From Pigmentiphaga sp. (lineage in GTDB: Bacteria > Pseudomonadota > Gammaproteobacteria > Burkholderiales > Burkholderiaceae_B): DNA of 11,746 bases. Shown here piece by piece: positions 1 through 7,505 of this stretch. The position numbers were made by a program, and so were the translations under genes. The DNA lies in NCBI GenBank assembly GCA_023228945.1, contig JALOAI010000052.1, positions 1-11,746 on the forward strand, read 5' to 3'. The notes under the pieces were generated by a model. It saw nothing but the letters and a program-made list of their open reading frames with translations. It made no database searches and was not told the origin of the DNA. Numbering within the stretch: the stretch's first letter is position 1; each line of letters opens with the position of its first letter.

Positions 1-1360
1 TCAGGACGCCGGCGCTGGCGCCCTTGCCGACGCCGACCATGATCGACATCGGCGTCGCCAGCCCCAATGCGCAGGGACAGGCGATGATCAGAACCGAAAC
101 GGCCACGACCAGCCCGTAGGCGAAGCGCGGCTCGGGACCCCAGATGCCCCAGACGATGAAGGCCAGAATCGCGATGACGATGACCAGCGGCACGAACCAG
201 CCCGAGACCTGATCGGCCATGCGCTGGATCGGCGCGCGCGAGCGCTGCGCATCGGCGACCATCTGCACGATGCGCGACAGCATGGTATCGCGGCCGACCT
301 TTTCGGCGCGGATCACCAGCGCCCCGGTCTGATTCAGCGTGCCGCCGATGACCTGATCGCCCACAGTGCGGGTGACAGGCATGGATTCGCCGGTGACCAT
401 CGCTTCATCAAGCGAGGAGCGTCCGTCCTCGACGACGCCATCGACCGGCACGGTCTCGCCGGGCCGCACACGCAGCCTGTCGCCGAGGGCAACGTGCTCG
501 ACCGGAACGTCTTCCTCCACGCCATCGTCACCGACGCGCCGCGCCGTCTTCGGCGCCAGATCGAGAAGCGCCCTGATCGCGCCCGAGGTCTGCTCACGGG
601 CGCGCAGTTCCAGCACCTGGCCAAGCAGCACCAGAACGGTGATGACCGCCGCCGCCTCGAAATAGACCGCGACCGTGCCATCTTCCGCGCGAAAGGCGGC
701 GGGGAAAATACCCGGCGCAAGGGCGGCGACGATGCTGTAGGCCCAGGCGACGCCCGTGCCCATGGCGATCAGGGTGAACATGTTGAGGCTGCGATTGACC
801 AGCGACGCCCAGGCGCGCTCAAAGAACGGCCATCCGCACCACAAAACCACCGGCGTCGCCAGAACGAGCTGAATCCAGATCGATATCCGCATCGGCACCA
901 GATGATGCAGCGCGGGCACGAGGTGGCTGCCCATTTCGAGCACGAAGACCGGAGCGGCGAGGACCAGCCCGATCCAGAAGCGCCGTGTCATGTCGGCGAG
1001 TTCCGGGCTGGGGCCGATGTCGGCAGTCACCATTAACGGCTCCAGCGCCATGCCGCAGATCGGGCAGCTTCCCGGCCCGTCCTGCCGGATCTCGGGATGC
1101 ATCGGACAGGTCCAGATCGCTCCCTCGGGCGCGTCCGGAGCGGGCGCCGCGTCTCCTGCCAGATATCGGGCGGGGTCCGCCTTGAATTTCGCCTTGCAGG
1201 AAGCCGAGCAGAAATAGTGGGTGTGGCCCTCATGGGTCAGGTGATGTTCCGCCGTTTGCGGATCGACCTCCATGCCGCAGACGGGGTCCTTCACAAGATG
1301 CTCATCTTTCGAATGGGCATGATTGTGGGAATGATGCTGGTGCTCGCCGTGTCCGTTCAT
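1..1360 (-). CDS. Heavy-metal (Cu/Ag-type, P1B-1) translocating P-type ATPase, 3' end outside window
   Basis: ATP-driven export of soft metal ions, most likely Cu(I)/Ag(I), across the inner membrane. The frame is open from the ATG at 1360 to the window edge (453 codons seen) with no stop, so the C-terminal half is missing here. Domains in order: a His-rich tail (7 His between residues 4 and 16); a YHS-type domain (DPVCGM with C28, then C51 and C55); a heavy-metal-binding domain (CPMHP at 85-89, CPICGM at 99-104); hydrophobic helices from about 125; the actuator motif TGES at 323-326; and the transmembrane metal motif CPC at 428-430 in ACPCALG. The DKTGT phosphorylation site would lie just beyond the edge. 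CPC is the signature of CopA/SilP-like pumps, while the YHS plus HMBD front replaces the usual ferredoxin-like HMA domains. It starts 35 bp after the reductase stop, so the two are probably co-transcribed. The ribosome site is weak (GGCGG about 9 nt before ATG). Family assignment is firm; the exact metal is inferred. Confidence 0.95.
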   Translation of the reverse strand, partial: MNGHGEHQHHSHNHAHSKDEHLVKDPVCGMEVDPQTAEHHLTHEGHTHYFCSASCKAKFKADPARYLAGDAAPAPDAPEGAIWTCPMHPEIRQDGPGSCPICGMALEPLMVTADIGPSPELADMTRRFWIGLVLAAPVFVLEMGSHLVPALHHLVPMRISIWIQLVLATPVVLWCGWPFFERAWASLVNRSLNMFTLIAMGTGVAWAYSIVAALAPGIFPAAFRAEDGTVAVYFEAAAVITVLVLLGQVLELRAREQTSGAIRALLDLAPKTARRVGDDGVEEDVPVEHVALGDRLRVRPGETVPVDGVVEDGRSSLDEAMVTGESMPVTRTVGDQVIGGTLNQTGALVIRAEKVGRDTMLSRIVQMVADAQRSRAPIQRMADQVSGWFVPLVIVIAILAFIVWGIWGPEPRFAYGLVVAVSVLIIACPCALGLATPMSIMVGVGKGASAGVL

Positions 1361-1395
1361 TCTCTAATCCGCCGCCCCGTTTGAACCTTCGAAAC

Positions 1396-2781
1396 TCACC
1401 TTGCCTCGACCTTGCCAAACAGCGCGTTCAGCCCCTCGGCCATCGTCGGGTGCGCAAGAATGGCGTCGCGCAGGACGCTGTAGGACAAGCCGCCAAGCAT
1501 GGCCGCCTGCACCACGGCCATCACTTCCCCGGCCTCCGAACCGATCATCGCAAAGCCCGCGATCCGGTCTTGCGGATCGACCAGCGCCTTCATGAAGCCG
1601 GCTGTCCGCGAGGTCGTCCGCGTCCGCAACACAGCCTTCATCGGCAGTTTCGCGACGCGCAAATCCATTCCACTGGCGCGCGCGTCGGCCTCGCTCATGC
1701 CGATGCGGGCCAGCGGCGGGTCGATGAACATGCAATAAGGCATCAGCCGCCCGGTGGTCGTTCTGTCTCCACCATCGAGATTGTCGCGGATAATTCGGAA
1801 ATCATCGAGCGATGCGTGGGTGAATTGCGGACTTCCCGCGCATTCTCCGATGGCCCATACGTCCCTTGCAGTCGTCTCCAGTCGATCGTTCACCTTGATG
1901 GTGCCGCGATCCGTCAGCGCAATGCCTGCGTCTTCAAGCCCTATGCCTTGCGTGTTGGGGGTGCGGCCGGCAGCGACCAGAATGTCCGTGCCTTCGATCG
2001 TTCTTAAACCGCCCGGCGTCCGAATGGTGGCGCGCACGCTTTCGCCCGACCGGCCCTCTACCTTCTCGATTTCGGCCGACAAAAGCACCTCGACGCCCTC
2101 CGCCTCCAGAATCCGCCAAACTTCTTCGGAAACATCCTCATCCTCGCGCGTCAGCAGTCGCGGGCCACGGTCGATAATCGTGACGCGGCTGCCGAAACGC
2201 CGGTAGGCCTGCGCAAGTTCAAGGCCGACATAGCCCCCGCCGAGAACGATCAGATGTGCCGGCAACCGGTCCAGTTCGAGCGCTTCGATATGGGTGAGCG
2301 GTCCGGCTTCGGCGAGCCCTGGAACGGGCGGTATGGTTGCATGTGTTCCAAGATTGAGAAACAGCTTTTCAGCGACGAGCAGCCGCGTCCCGCCATCGTG
2401 GAGCGCAACTTCGATCGTCTTTGATCCGACGAGGCGGGCGTTGCCCATGATGAGTTCCGCGCCCGTCGCCTCGTAGCGTTCGAGATGAAACGCAACCAGA
2501 CCCTCGACCATGGCGCGCTTGCGCGCCACAACCGTCTTCATGTCGACCGAGACAGGGCCGGCGGCAACGCCGTACTCCCCGGCGTGGGCAACGGCATGCG
2601 CGATGCCCGCGCTCCAGATCTCGTTCTTGCTGGGCAGGCAGTTGATGTTGGGGCACGAGCCGCCGATCCAGCGCCGCTCGATGACAGCCACCTTCTGGCC
2701 GGCTTGCGCCATATGCCAGGCGAGGTATTTTCCGCCTTCGCCACTGCCGATTACGACGGCGTCGTAGCGCTCCGCTTCCAT
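1396..2781 (-). CDS. FAD-dependent class-I pyridine nucleotide-disulfide oxidoreductase (MerA-like, not a true mercuric reductase)
   Basis: Cytosolic flavoprotein of the glutathione reductase/lipoamide dehydrogenase/MerA superfamily, 461 aa from the ATG at 2781. Visible motifs are an FAD-binding GSGEGG (12-17), a redox-active pair in CPNINC (C43, C48) followed by LPSK, an NAD(P)-binding GGGYVGLE (181-188), AAGRTPNT (270-277), an FAD-contacting IGECAG (311-316), and a dimerisation-domain HPTMAE whose H444/E449 match the catalytic His-Glu dyad. The protein ends at LFGKVEAR, so the C-terminal vicinal cysteines that bind Hg(II) in MerA are absent, and there is no N-terminal HMA domain. It should therefore transfer NAD(P)H electrons to a disulfide, metal or quinone-like substrate, with the true substrate unknown. 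A TTG at 2784 lies directly upstream after an in-frame TAG. ATG is preferred, with AAGGA about 10 nt upstream. It is first in an operon with the copper-type ATPase, which suggests a role in metal stress. Confidence 0.9.
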   Translation of the reverse strand: MEAERYDAVVIGSGEGGKYLAWHMAQAGQKVAVIERRWIGGSCPNINCLPSKNEIWSAGIAHAVAHAGEYGVAAGPVSVDMKTVVARKRAMVEGLVAFHLERYEATGAELIMGNARLVGSKTIEVALHDGGTRLLVAEKLFLNLGTHATIPPVPGLAEAGPLTHIEALELDRLPAHLIVLGGGYVGLELAQAYRRFGSRVTIIDRGPRLLTREDEDVSEEVWRILEAEGVEVLLSAEIEKVEGRSGESVRATIRTPGGLRTIEGTDILVAAGRTPNTQGIGLEDAGIALTDRGTIKVNDRLETTARDVWAIGECAGSPQFTHASLDDFRIIRDNLDGGDRTTTGRLMPYCMFIDPPLARIGMSEADARASGMDLRVAKLPMKAVLRTRTTSRTAGFMKALVDPQDRIAGFAMIGSEAGEVMAVVQAAMLGGLSYSVLRDAILAHPTMAEGLNALFGKVEAR

Positions 2782-3075
2782 CAACTACGCGTCCTTCAGC
2801 AACACCGCCCCTATCCAAGCGATGAAAATATGCCACCCGGCCCTCTATGCGGGATCATGTCATACTCTTGCGGGGTCGGACAATTACTGTTGCTATTGCG
2901 AGCAGCCCCTTGAAGTGGCCTTACTGCCAGTTTCGGCGCCGTCGCATCATTTCTGGGCCGGGGCCTTAAAATGGGCCGGGATCATGGAGTGGAGTGGGTT
3001 CTGCTCCGGCTGTATTGTCCGAAAGGGAACATGCCGACTTGCGAAGGATTGGCCGACTTTCTGTAGGAGAAAATC
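2782..3075. promoter_or_regulatory. Divergent intergenic promoter region between the reductase and SDR genes
   Basis: About 294 bp separate two divergent genes and must carry both promoters. On the minus strand a plausible promoter for the reductase operon is TTGTCC (2883-2878) and CATGAT (2859-2854), 18 bp apart, each matching the sigma-70 consensus at 4 of 6 positions. On the plus strand TAAAAT at 2967-2972 resembles a -10 box (5 of 6), but no convincing -35 precedes it. It is bracketed by two copies of TGGGCCGGG (2954-2962 and 2972-2980). A strong ribosome site AGGAGA (3065-3070) lies 5 nt before the SDR ATG. No MerR-type dyad was recognised. A Cys-rich frame at 2822-3085 was judged non-coding. 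Confidence 0.45.
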
Positions 3076-3855
3076 ATGTCTTTGAACGATAAAGTCATAT
3101 TGGTAACCGGCGCTGGCCAGGGGATCGGACGCGGCATTGCGCTGCGGCTTGCAAAGGAAGGCGCCAACCTCGCGCTGGCCGATGTCAAGGCCGACAAGCT
3201 CGACTCCGTTCGCAAGGAAGTCGAAGCGCTCGGACGCAAGGCCACCACCGTTGTTGCCGATGTCAGCAAACGCGACGATGTCTACGCCGCTATCGACCAT
3301 GCGGAAAAGCAACTCGGCGGGTTCGACGTCATCGTCAACAATGCCGGCATCGCTCAGGTCAAGCCGATCGCCGACGTCACGCCCGAGGACATGGACCTGA
3401 TCTTCCGCATCAATGTCGACGGCGTGCTCTGGGGTATCCAGGCGGCTGCGAAGAAATTCAAGGATCGCGGACAGAAAGGCAAGATCATCAACGCCTGCTC
3501 GATCGCCGGACATGACGGTTTCGCCATGCTTGGCGTCTATTCGGCGACCAAGTTCGCCGTGCGGGCGCTAACGCAAGCCGCCGCCAAGGAATATGCCAGC
3601 GCGGGCATCACGGTGAACGCCTATTGCCCCGGCATCGTCGGCACCGACATGTGGGTGGAGATCGATGAGCGTTTTTCCGAGATCACTGGAACGCCGAAGG
3701 GCGAAACCTACAAGAAGTATGTCGAAGGCATCGCTTTGGGTCGCGCGCAGACACCGGAGGACGTGGCAGCGTTGGTCGTCTTCCTCGCGGGCGCCGATTC
3801 CGACTACATCACAGGACAGTCGATCCTGACCGATGGCGGTATCATCTACCGATAA
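3076..3855 (+). CDS. SDR-family acetoin/diacetyl reductase (meso-2,3-butanediol dehydrogenase, BudC/ButA type)
   Basis: Classical short-chain dehydrogenase of 259 aa, the usual length. It has the cofactor motif TGAGQGIG (11-18), with acidic D36 at the end of beta-2 favouring NAD(H), then NNAG (88-91), catalytic S142 and the Y155-K159 pair in YSATK. The segments INACSIAGH, NAYCPGIVGTDMW, LGR with PEDVA, and DYITGQSILTDGG closely follow the acetoin reductase/2,3-butanediol dehydrogenase group (Klebsiella BudC as remembered). The expected reaction is NADH-dependent reduction of diacetyl or acetoin, or the reverse oxidation, in the cytosol. Related sugar-alcohol dehydrogenases share these motifs, so the substrate is less sure than the family. 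A strong AGGAGA ribosome site supports the start. It stands alone, divergent from the reductase operon and convergent with the next minus-strand gene, with no other carbon-metabolism gene nearby. Its link to the metal genes is unclear. Confidence 0.92.
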   Translation: MSLNDKVILVTGAGQGIGRGIALRLAKEGANLALADVKADKLDSVRKEVEALGRKATTVVADVSKRDDVYAAIDHAEKQLGGFDVIVNNAGIAQVKPIADVTPEDMDLIFRINVDGVLWGIQAAAKKFKDRGQKGKIINACSIAGHDGFAMLGVYSATKFAVRALTQAAAKEYASAGITVNAYCPGIVGTDMWVEIDERFSEITGTPKGETYKKYVEGIALGRAQTPEDVAALVVFLAGADSDYITGQSILTDGGIIYR

Positions 3856-4111
3856 GGCCGCCTGCCAAATCGCGAACGTTCAGAAGCGCCCGCACGGGAA
3901 ACGGCCTTGTGAGAATTTCTCCCTTCAGCGGAATGGTTGCGTCTGGAAGAGCCGCGTTTTGTCGGAGAGAATTGTCCTCTTGTTGCTGGGCATGGCATCG
4001 CCGCCTTCGGCCGCCATTCGCACCACAGGTTCTTGACCGGCATTCGACGCCTACTGAAGAGCGGTCGGTTCCTCATCTACGCGCGTTTCGGGCGGGATTG
4101 CCGTCATCCGG
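3856..4111. other. Non-coding convergent spacer, no gene recognised
   Basis: This 256 bp spacer lies between the stops of the plus-strand SDR and the minus-strand P1B-4 ATPase. Short open frames cross it on both strands, but none has a ribosome site, a recognisable motif or host-like composition. A small perfect palindrome, GAGAATTTCTC, is at 3911-3921. No GC-rich hairpin followed by a T-run was found, so no intrinsic terminator can be placed for either gene. It could be decayed sequence, but no parent gene was recognised. Confidence 0.5.
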
Positions 4112-6073
4112 TCAAACCCCTGACTGGTATGAAGGCTCTACCGGGCCGGCGTCCCGTGCGCGGCGCAGTGAGACCGCGCTGCGCGCCCGGATTGGATCTG
4201 CAAGAAGCCTGAGGCCGTTCAGCACCACTAGCACCGTGCCGCCTTCGTGTCCGACGACCGCGAGCGGCAGCGGCAGGGCGAAGAACAGGCTCGAGGCGAC
4301 CAGAAGCAGCATCATGCCGATGGCGAAAATCAGATTCTGACGGATGATCCGGCGGGTGCGGCGCGCCAACCGATGCGCCGCGGCAAGGCGGGCCATGTCC
4401 TCCGACAACAGCGCGACATCGGCTGCCTGCAAGGCGACGTCGCTGCCCGCTGCGCCCATGGCGATGCCGACATCGGCCCGCGCCAGCGCGGCGGCGTCGT
4501 TCACCCCGTCGCCGACAAAGGCCACCTTTCCATTCTTCGCCAGTTCGCCCACCAACCGGACCTTGTCTTCAGGTAGCAGATCGGCATGGACATCCTTTGC
4601 CTCCAGTCCGAGTTCCGCGGCGATCCGCAAGCCGACAGGGCGCCGGTCGCCGGTCATCATGGCGATAGTATCTACCCCAGCCGTCCTGAGCGCAGCCAGT
4701 CCGGCGGCCGAGGTCTCGCGCGGACGGTCGGCGACGGTGAGCGCACCATAGACCCGATCTCCCCGCCCCAGCCACACCACGGTCTGGCTACCATCCGTCA
4801 GCTGCGCAAATTCGGGCGCATCCAGCGATGCGCCCATACGCGCGGCCATGCGCGGATTGCCGGCCCAGAGCGCGCCCACGGCATCCTCCCCCGTAATTCC
4901 CTCACTGGGCACGGTTTCCACATCGCGCACCTCGGCGGCGGTTATGCCTTTTTCGTCGATGTGGCGGCGGATCGCATCGGCAATTGGATGTTCGGAATGC
5001 GCCTCGAGACCGGCGATCAATGACAGGAACCGCTCTTCGGCCTGTGTTCCTGATTCCGACGCGATCACCTGCGTCACTTCGGCCTTGCCTGTGGTCAGCG
5101 TACCGGTCTTGTCGAAGGCGAAGATATCGACATCGGCCAGCGTCTCCAGCGCCGCGCCGCCCTTGAACAGCACGCCCCCGCGCGCGGCCGCCGCCAGCGA
5201 CGAGAGGATCGCGGCCGGGACCGATATCACCACCGCGCAGGGGCTGGCCGCGACCAGCAGCGTCGCGGCGCGATAAAGCGCATCCTGCATTGTCCAGCCG
5301 AGTGCGAGGAATATAGCGAGAGCCAGCACCGCGCCGGCGAGAACCGCGATGGTATAGCGCTGGCCGAACCAGGCGCTGAACCGTTCGGAAGGAGCGCGTG
5401 CGGCCTGAGCCTCGGTCACCAGTTCGATCATCCGCGCCACGGTGCTTTCCGCGACCGGACGGGTAACGCGGACGAGCAGCACGGCGTTGAGGTTCACCGT
5501 GGCCTCGAACACCTTTGCGCCGGGGCCCTTGCCGACCGGCATCGATTCGCCGGTGATCGTCGCCTCATCGAGCGAGCCTTCCCCTTCCGCCACCTCGCCA
5601 TCGGCCGGCACACGCGCACCGGGGCGCAGCACCACCAGGTCGCCGGCGACGAGATCGCCCACCGGAACTTCCGTGACGACGCCGTCGGGAGCGCGCCTGA
5701 GCGCGGTGTCGGGACGCAACGCCATCAGCGCCTCGACGGCATGGCGCGCTCGGCCCATCGCCCGCTGCTCCAACGTGGTCGACAGGCTGAACAGCGTCAG
5801 CAGCACCGCCCCTTCGAGCGCAGCGCCCACCGCGGCGGCGGCAAGGGCGGCCACGATCATCAGAAGATCGATGTCGAGAACCCGCTCGCGCCAGAGCGAC
5901 GTCAGGGCCCGGACCCCGGTCGGCACACCACCGGCCAGATAGACCAGCACGAGACCGACCGGCCCCCAAAGACCGGGGCTCAAAAAGGCATCGACAGTTG
6001 CAAGCGCCATCCCGGCAAGCGTGATGCTGGTCAATGCTGTCATGAAGCGGTCGGAAGAAAGGTCGATTTGCAA
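4112..6073 (-). CDS. P1B-4-type heavy-metal translocating ATPase (SPC/HEGGT class; Co/Fe/Zn/Ni-like cations)
   Basis: Inner-membrane metal efflux ATPase, 653 aa and complete. Motifs in order are TGES (174-177), the transmembrane SPC (277-279) replacing CPC, phosphorylation loop DKTGT (321-325), nucleotide-domain SEHP (360-363), TGD (474-476), GDGVND (521-526) and HEGGT in the last helix pair (609-613). SPC with HEGGT and no N-terminal metal-binding domain is the signature of the P1B-4 group (CtpD, CoaT, CzcP, PfeT-like), whose substrates include Co, Fe(II), Zn and Ni. The exact ion cannot be read from sequence. The likely start is TTG at 6073: AGGAA sits 6 nt before it, while the first in-frame ATG (codon 11) has no ribosome site. 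It lies 109 bp downstream of chrA on the same strand, so it may be read from the same transcript. Automatic annotation often calls such genes zntA or cadA, but the SPC motif argues against classic Zn/Cd pumps. Confidence 0.94.
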   Translation of the reverse strand: MQIDLSSDRFMTALTSITLAGMALATVDAFLSPGLWGPVGLVLVYLAGGVPTGVRALTSLWRERVLDIDLLMIVAALAAAAVGAALEGAVLLTLFSLSTTLEQRAMGRARHAVEALMALRPDTALRRAPDGVVTEVPVGDLVAGDLVVLRPGARVPADGEVAEGEGSLDEATITGESMPVGKGPGAKVFEATVNLNAVLLVRVTRPVAESTVARMIELVTEAQAARAPSERFSAWFGQRYTIAVLAGAVLALAIFLALGWTMQDALYRAATLLVAASPCAVVISVPAAILSSLAAAARGGVLFKGGAALETLADVDIFAFDKTGTLTTGKAEVTQVIASESGTQAEERFLSLIAGLEAHSEHPIADAIRRHIDEKGITAAEVRDVETVPSEGITGEDAVGALWAGNPRMAARMGASLDAPEFAQLTDGSQTVVWLGRGDRVYGALTVADRPRETSAAGLAALRTAGVDTIAMMTGDRRPVGLRIAAELGLEAKDVHADLLPEDKVRLVGELAKNGKVAFVGDGVNDAAALARADVGIAMGAAGSDVALQAADVALLSEDMARLAAAHRLARRTRRIIRQNLIFAIGMMLLLVASSLFFALPLPLAVVGHEGGTVLVVLNGLRLLADPIRARSAVSLRRARDAGPVEPSYQSGV

Positions 6074-6084
6074 TTTGTGTTCCT
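6074..6084 (-). promoter_or_regulatory. Ribosome binding site deciding a TTG start
   Basis: Read on the minus strand, AGGAA occupies 6084-6080 and is followed by six bases and then TTG (6073-6071). This is the reason for choosing TTG over the ATG ten codons later. Confidence 0.6.
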
Positions 6085-6182
6085 GGCTGTGCCGCGACGG
6101 CGGCAGTGGCTGGGGAAACCGGGCAGCGGTGCGCCATACGGACTGGCGTTACATTCCCGGTCGATCAGGTTCCGTTATTCCA

Positions 6183-7418
6183 TCACGGCATCGAGCTTAC
6201 CTCCAGGGCCGCACCGCTGGCAGCCGCGATCAGCACCACGAGCCAGGGCGGAAATTTCCAGCTCATCAGGGCCACGAAACAGATCAGCGCCAGCGCAAAA
6301 TCGTGGGGCGAGCCAACCGCGCTGATCCAGAGCGGATCGTAGAGCGCGCCGCCCAGAATGCCGACCACGGCGGCATTGGCCCCCGCCATCGGCGCCCGCA
6401 CGCCGGAGCGTGCGCGCAGCGTGTTCCAGAACGGCAGCGCGCCGACAAGAAGCAGGAAGCCCGGCAGGAAAATCGCAAGAAGGGCAAGCGCCGCGCCGGC
6501 GATCCCGTTCGGTCCGGGTTCGAGCAGCATGCCGAGATAGGCGGCGAAGGTGAAGAGCGGCCCCGGAACGGCCTGGGCCGCACCATAGCCGGCCAGGAAC
6601 GCATCGGGGGTGACCCAGCCCGTGCGGACCACTTCGGCTTCCAGCAAAGGCAAGACCACATGGCCGCCGCCAAATACCAGCGCACCAGCGCGATAGAAGG
6701 CGTCGATCACTGCCAACCCCTGCGCGGGAAACAGCGCCACCGCCAGCGGCAGGCCGAAGATCAGGATGAAGAACAGGGCCAGTGCAATTATTCCCGCCTG
6801 CCGCGAGACCGGGAAATGCAGCGCTTCACCCGGCGCTCCCGCCGTGTCCCGGCAAAGCCAGAGCCCGGCGAGCCCACCGAGCAGGATTGCACCCAGCTGA
6901 CCCGTGGCTCCCCCGATCAGCACCGCCATCAATACGGCGGCGAGCGCGATCGTCTGGCGTGAGCGGTCGGGGCAGAGCGTGCGCGCCATCCCCCAGACAG
7001 CCTGCGCCACAATGGCCACCGCCACCAGTTTCAACCCATGCAGCACCCCGATGCCAAGCGGGCCTGAAAACGCCCCAGCTCCAAGCGCGAACAGCATCAA
7101 CAGCAGGGCGGAAGGCAAGGTAAAGCCAAGCCAGGCAGCCAGCGCACCCACCGGTCCGGCACGCTGCAAGCCCAATGCGAAGCCGACCTGGCTGGATGCC
7201 GGCCCGGGAAGAAATTGGCACAGCGCGACCAGATCGGCATAGCCCCGATCGTCGATCCAGCCGCGCCGGGCGATGAATTCCTCGCGGAAATAGCCCAGAT
7301 GCGCGATCGGTCCTCCGAAGGACGTCAGACCCAGTTTCAGGAAGGCAGCCAGAACCTCGCCGGGTGTTCCTTGTCGTCGGCGCTGAGTCACAACATTCAG
7401 CGTGTCATTGGCGGGCAT
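6183..7418 (-). CDS. chrA: Chromate transporter ChrA (long-chain, two-domain CHR family)
   Basis: Inner-membrane CHR-family protein that extrudes chromate, 411 aa from the ATG at 7418, the usual size for the duplicated long-chain form. Both halves carry the family motifs. The N-terminal half has FLKLGLTSFGGP (FGG 34-36) with QFLPGP (68-73), and the C-terminal half has FGGGHVV (249-255) with QAVPGP (282-287). Many hydrophobic helices follow. The frame is open 22 codons further upstream (to 7484), but the start at 7418 is preferred because GGAGAG (7427-7422) stands directly before it and the upstream extension looks non-coding. It lies 186 bp downstream of a LysR gene and 109 bp upstream of the P1B-4 ATPase, all on one strand. 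No chrB or chrE was seen beside it. The family call is firm; chromate is the established substrate for this family but is not shown here. Confidence 0.94.
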   Translation of the reverse strand: MPANDTLNVVTQRRRQGTPGEVLAAFLKLGLTSFGGPIAHLGYFREEFIARRGWIDDRGYADLVALCQFLPGPASSQVGFALGLQRAGPVGALAAWLGFTLPSALLLMLFALGAGAFSGPLGIGVLHGLKLVAVAIVAQAVWGMARTLCPDRSRQTIALAAVLMAVLIGGATGQLGAILLGGLAGLWLCRDTAGAPGEALHFPVSRQAGIIALALFFILIFGLPLAVALFPAQGLAVIDAFYRAGALVFGGGHVVLPLLEAEVVRTGWVTPDAFLAGYGAAQAVPGPLFTFAAYLGMLLEPGPNGIAGAALALLAIFLPGFLLLVGALPFWNTLRARSGVRAPMAGANAAVVGILGGALYDPLWISAVGSPHDFALALICFVALMSWKFPPWLVVLIAAASGAALEVSSMP

Positions 7419-7458
7419 GATCTCTCCGTGATGCTCGCGATTTCTGGGACTCGCCAGA

Positions 7459-7473
7459 CGCCCTGAAAGGGCG
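7459..7473. repeat. Perfect inverted repeat (hairpin) ahead of chrA
   Basis: CGCCCT and AGGGCG are exact reverse complements separated by three bases, about 40 bp before the chrA start. With no following T-run it is not a standard terminator. It could be an mRNA leader hairpin, a weak stop after LysR, or half of a regulatory site. Confidence 0.5.
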
Positions 7474-7481
7474 CATGCGAT

Positions 7482-7505
7482 CATTGTCCCTGTAATGGGG
7501 CAATG
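7482..7505. repeat. Imperfect inverted repeat upstream of chrA, possible operator
   Basis: The nine-base arms CATTGTCCC and GGGGCAATG pair at 8 of 9 positions around a six-base centre. The repeat sits 64-87 bp upstream of the chrA ATG, where an operator or activator site would lie. The LysR gene next door is a natural candidate to bind here, though the spacing does not match a simple T-N11-A box centred on the dyad. Confidence 0.45.

Noticed and set aside
494..1036. Open frame of 180 codons on the plus strand opposite the CPC ATPase
   Set aside because: It is fully antisense to a clear ATPase frame with TGES, CPC and HMBD motifs. Its Arg/Asp/His-rich product is the usual shadow of GC-rich coding DNA.
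1396..2781. Calling the reductase a mercuric reductase (merA)
   Set aside because: The C-terminal vicinal cysteine pair and HMA domain are absent, and no merR, merT or merP lies nearby.
2822..3085. Open frame of 87 codons with 10 cysteines between the reductase and SDR genes
   Set aside because: Cys pairs looked like a small metal-binding protein, but third-position GC is near 50% (unlike its neighbours), no ribosome site precedes the ATG, and its last codons run through the SDR ribosome site into the SDR gene.
2947..3513. Open frame of 188 codons on the minus strand across the SDR gene
   Set aside because: It is antisense to the well-supported SDR and shows no known domain or ribosome site. 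Long antisense frames are common in GC-rich genes.
3911..3921. Palindrome GAGAATTTCTC as a terminator for the SDR gene
   Set aside because: The stem is short and AT-rich with no T-run after it, so it is too weak for an intrinsic terminator.
6021..6962. Open frame of 313 codons on the plus strand opposite chrA
   Set aside because: It has a highly charged, low-complexity product antisense to a complete ChrA with both CHR half motifs.
7419..7484. A 22-residue N-terminal extension of ChrA
   Set aside because: The frame is open, but the GGAGAG ribosome site immediately before 7418 and the hairpin within the extension favour the shorter protein.
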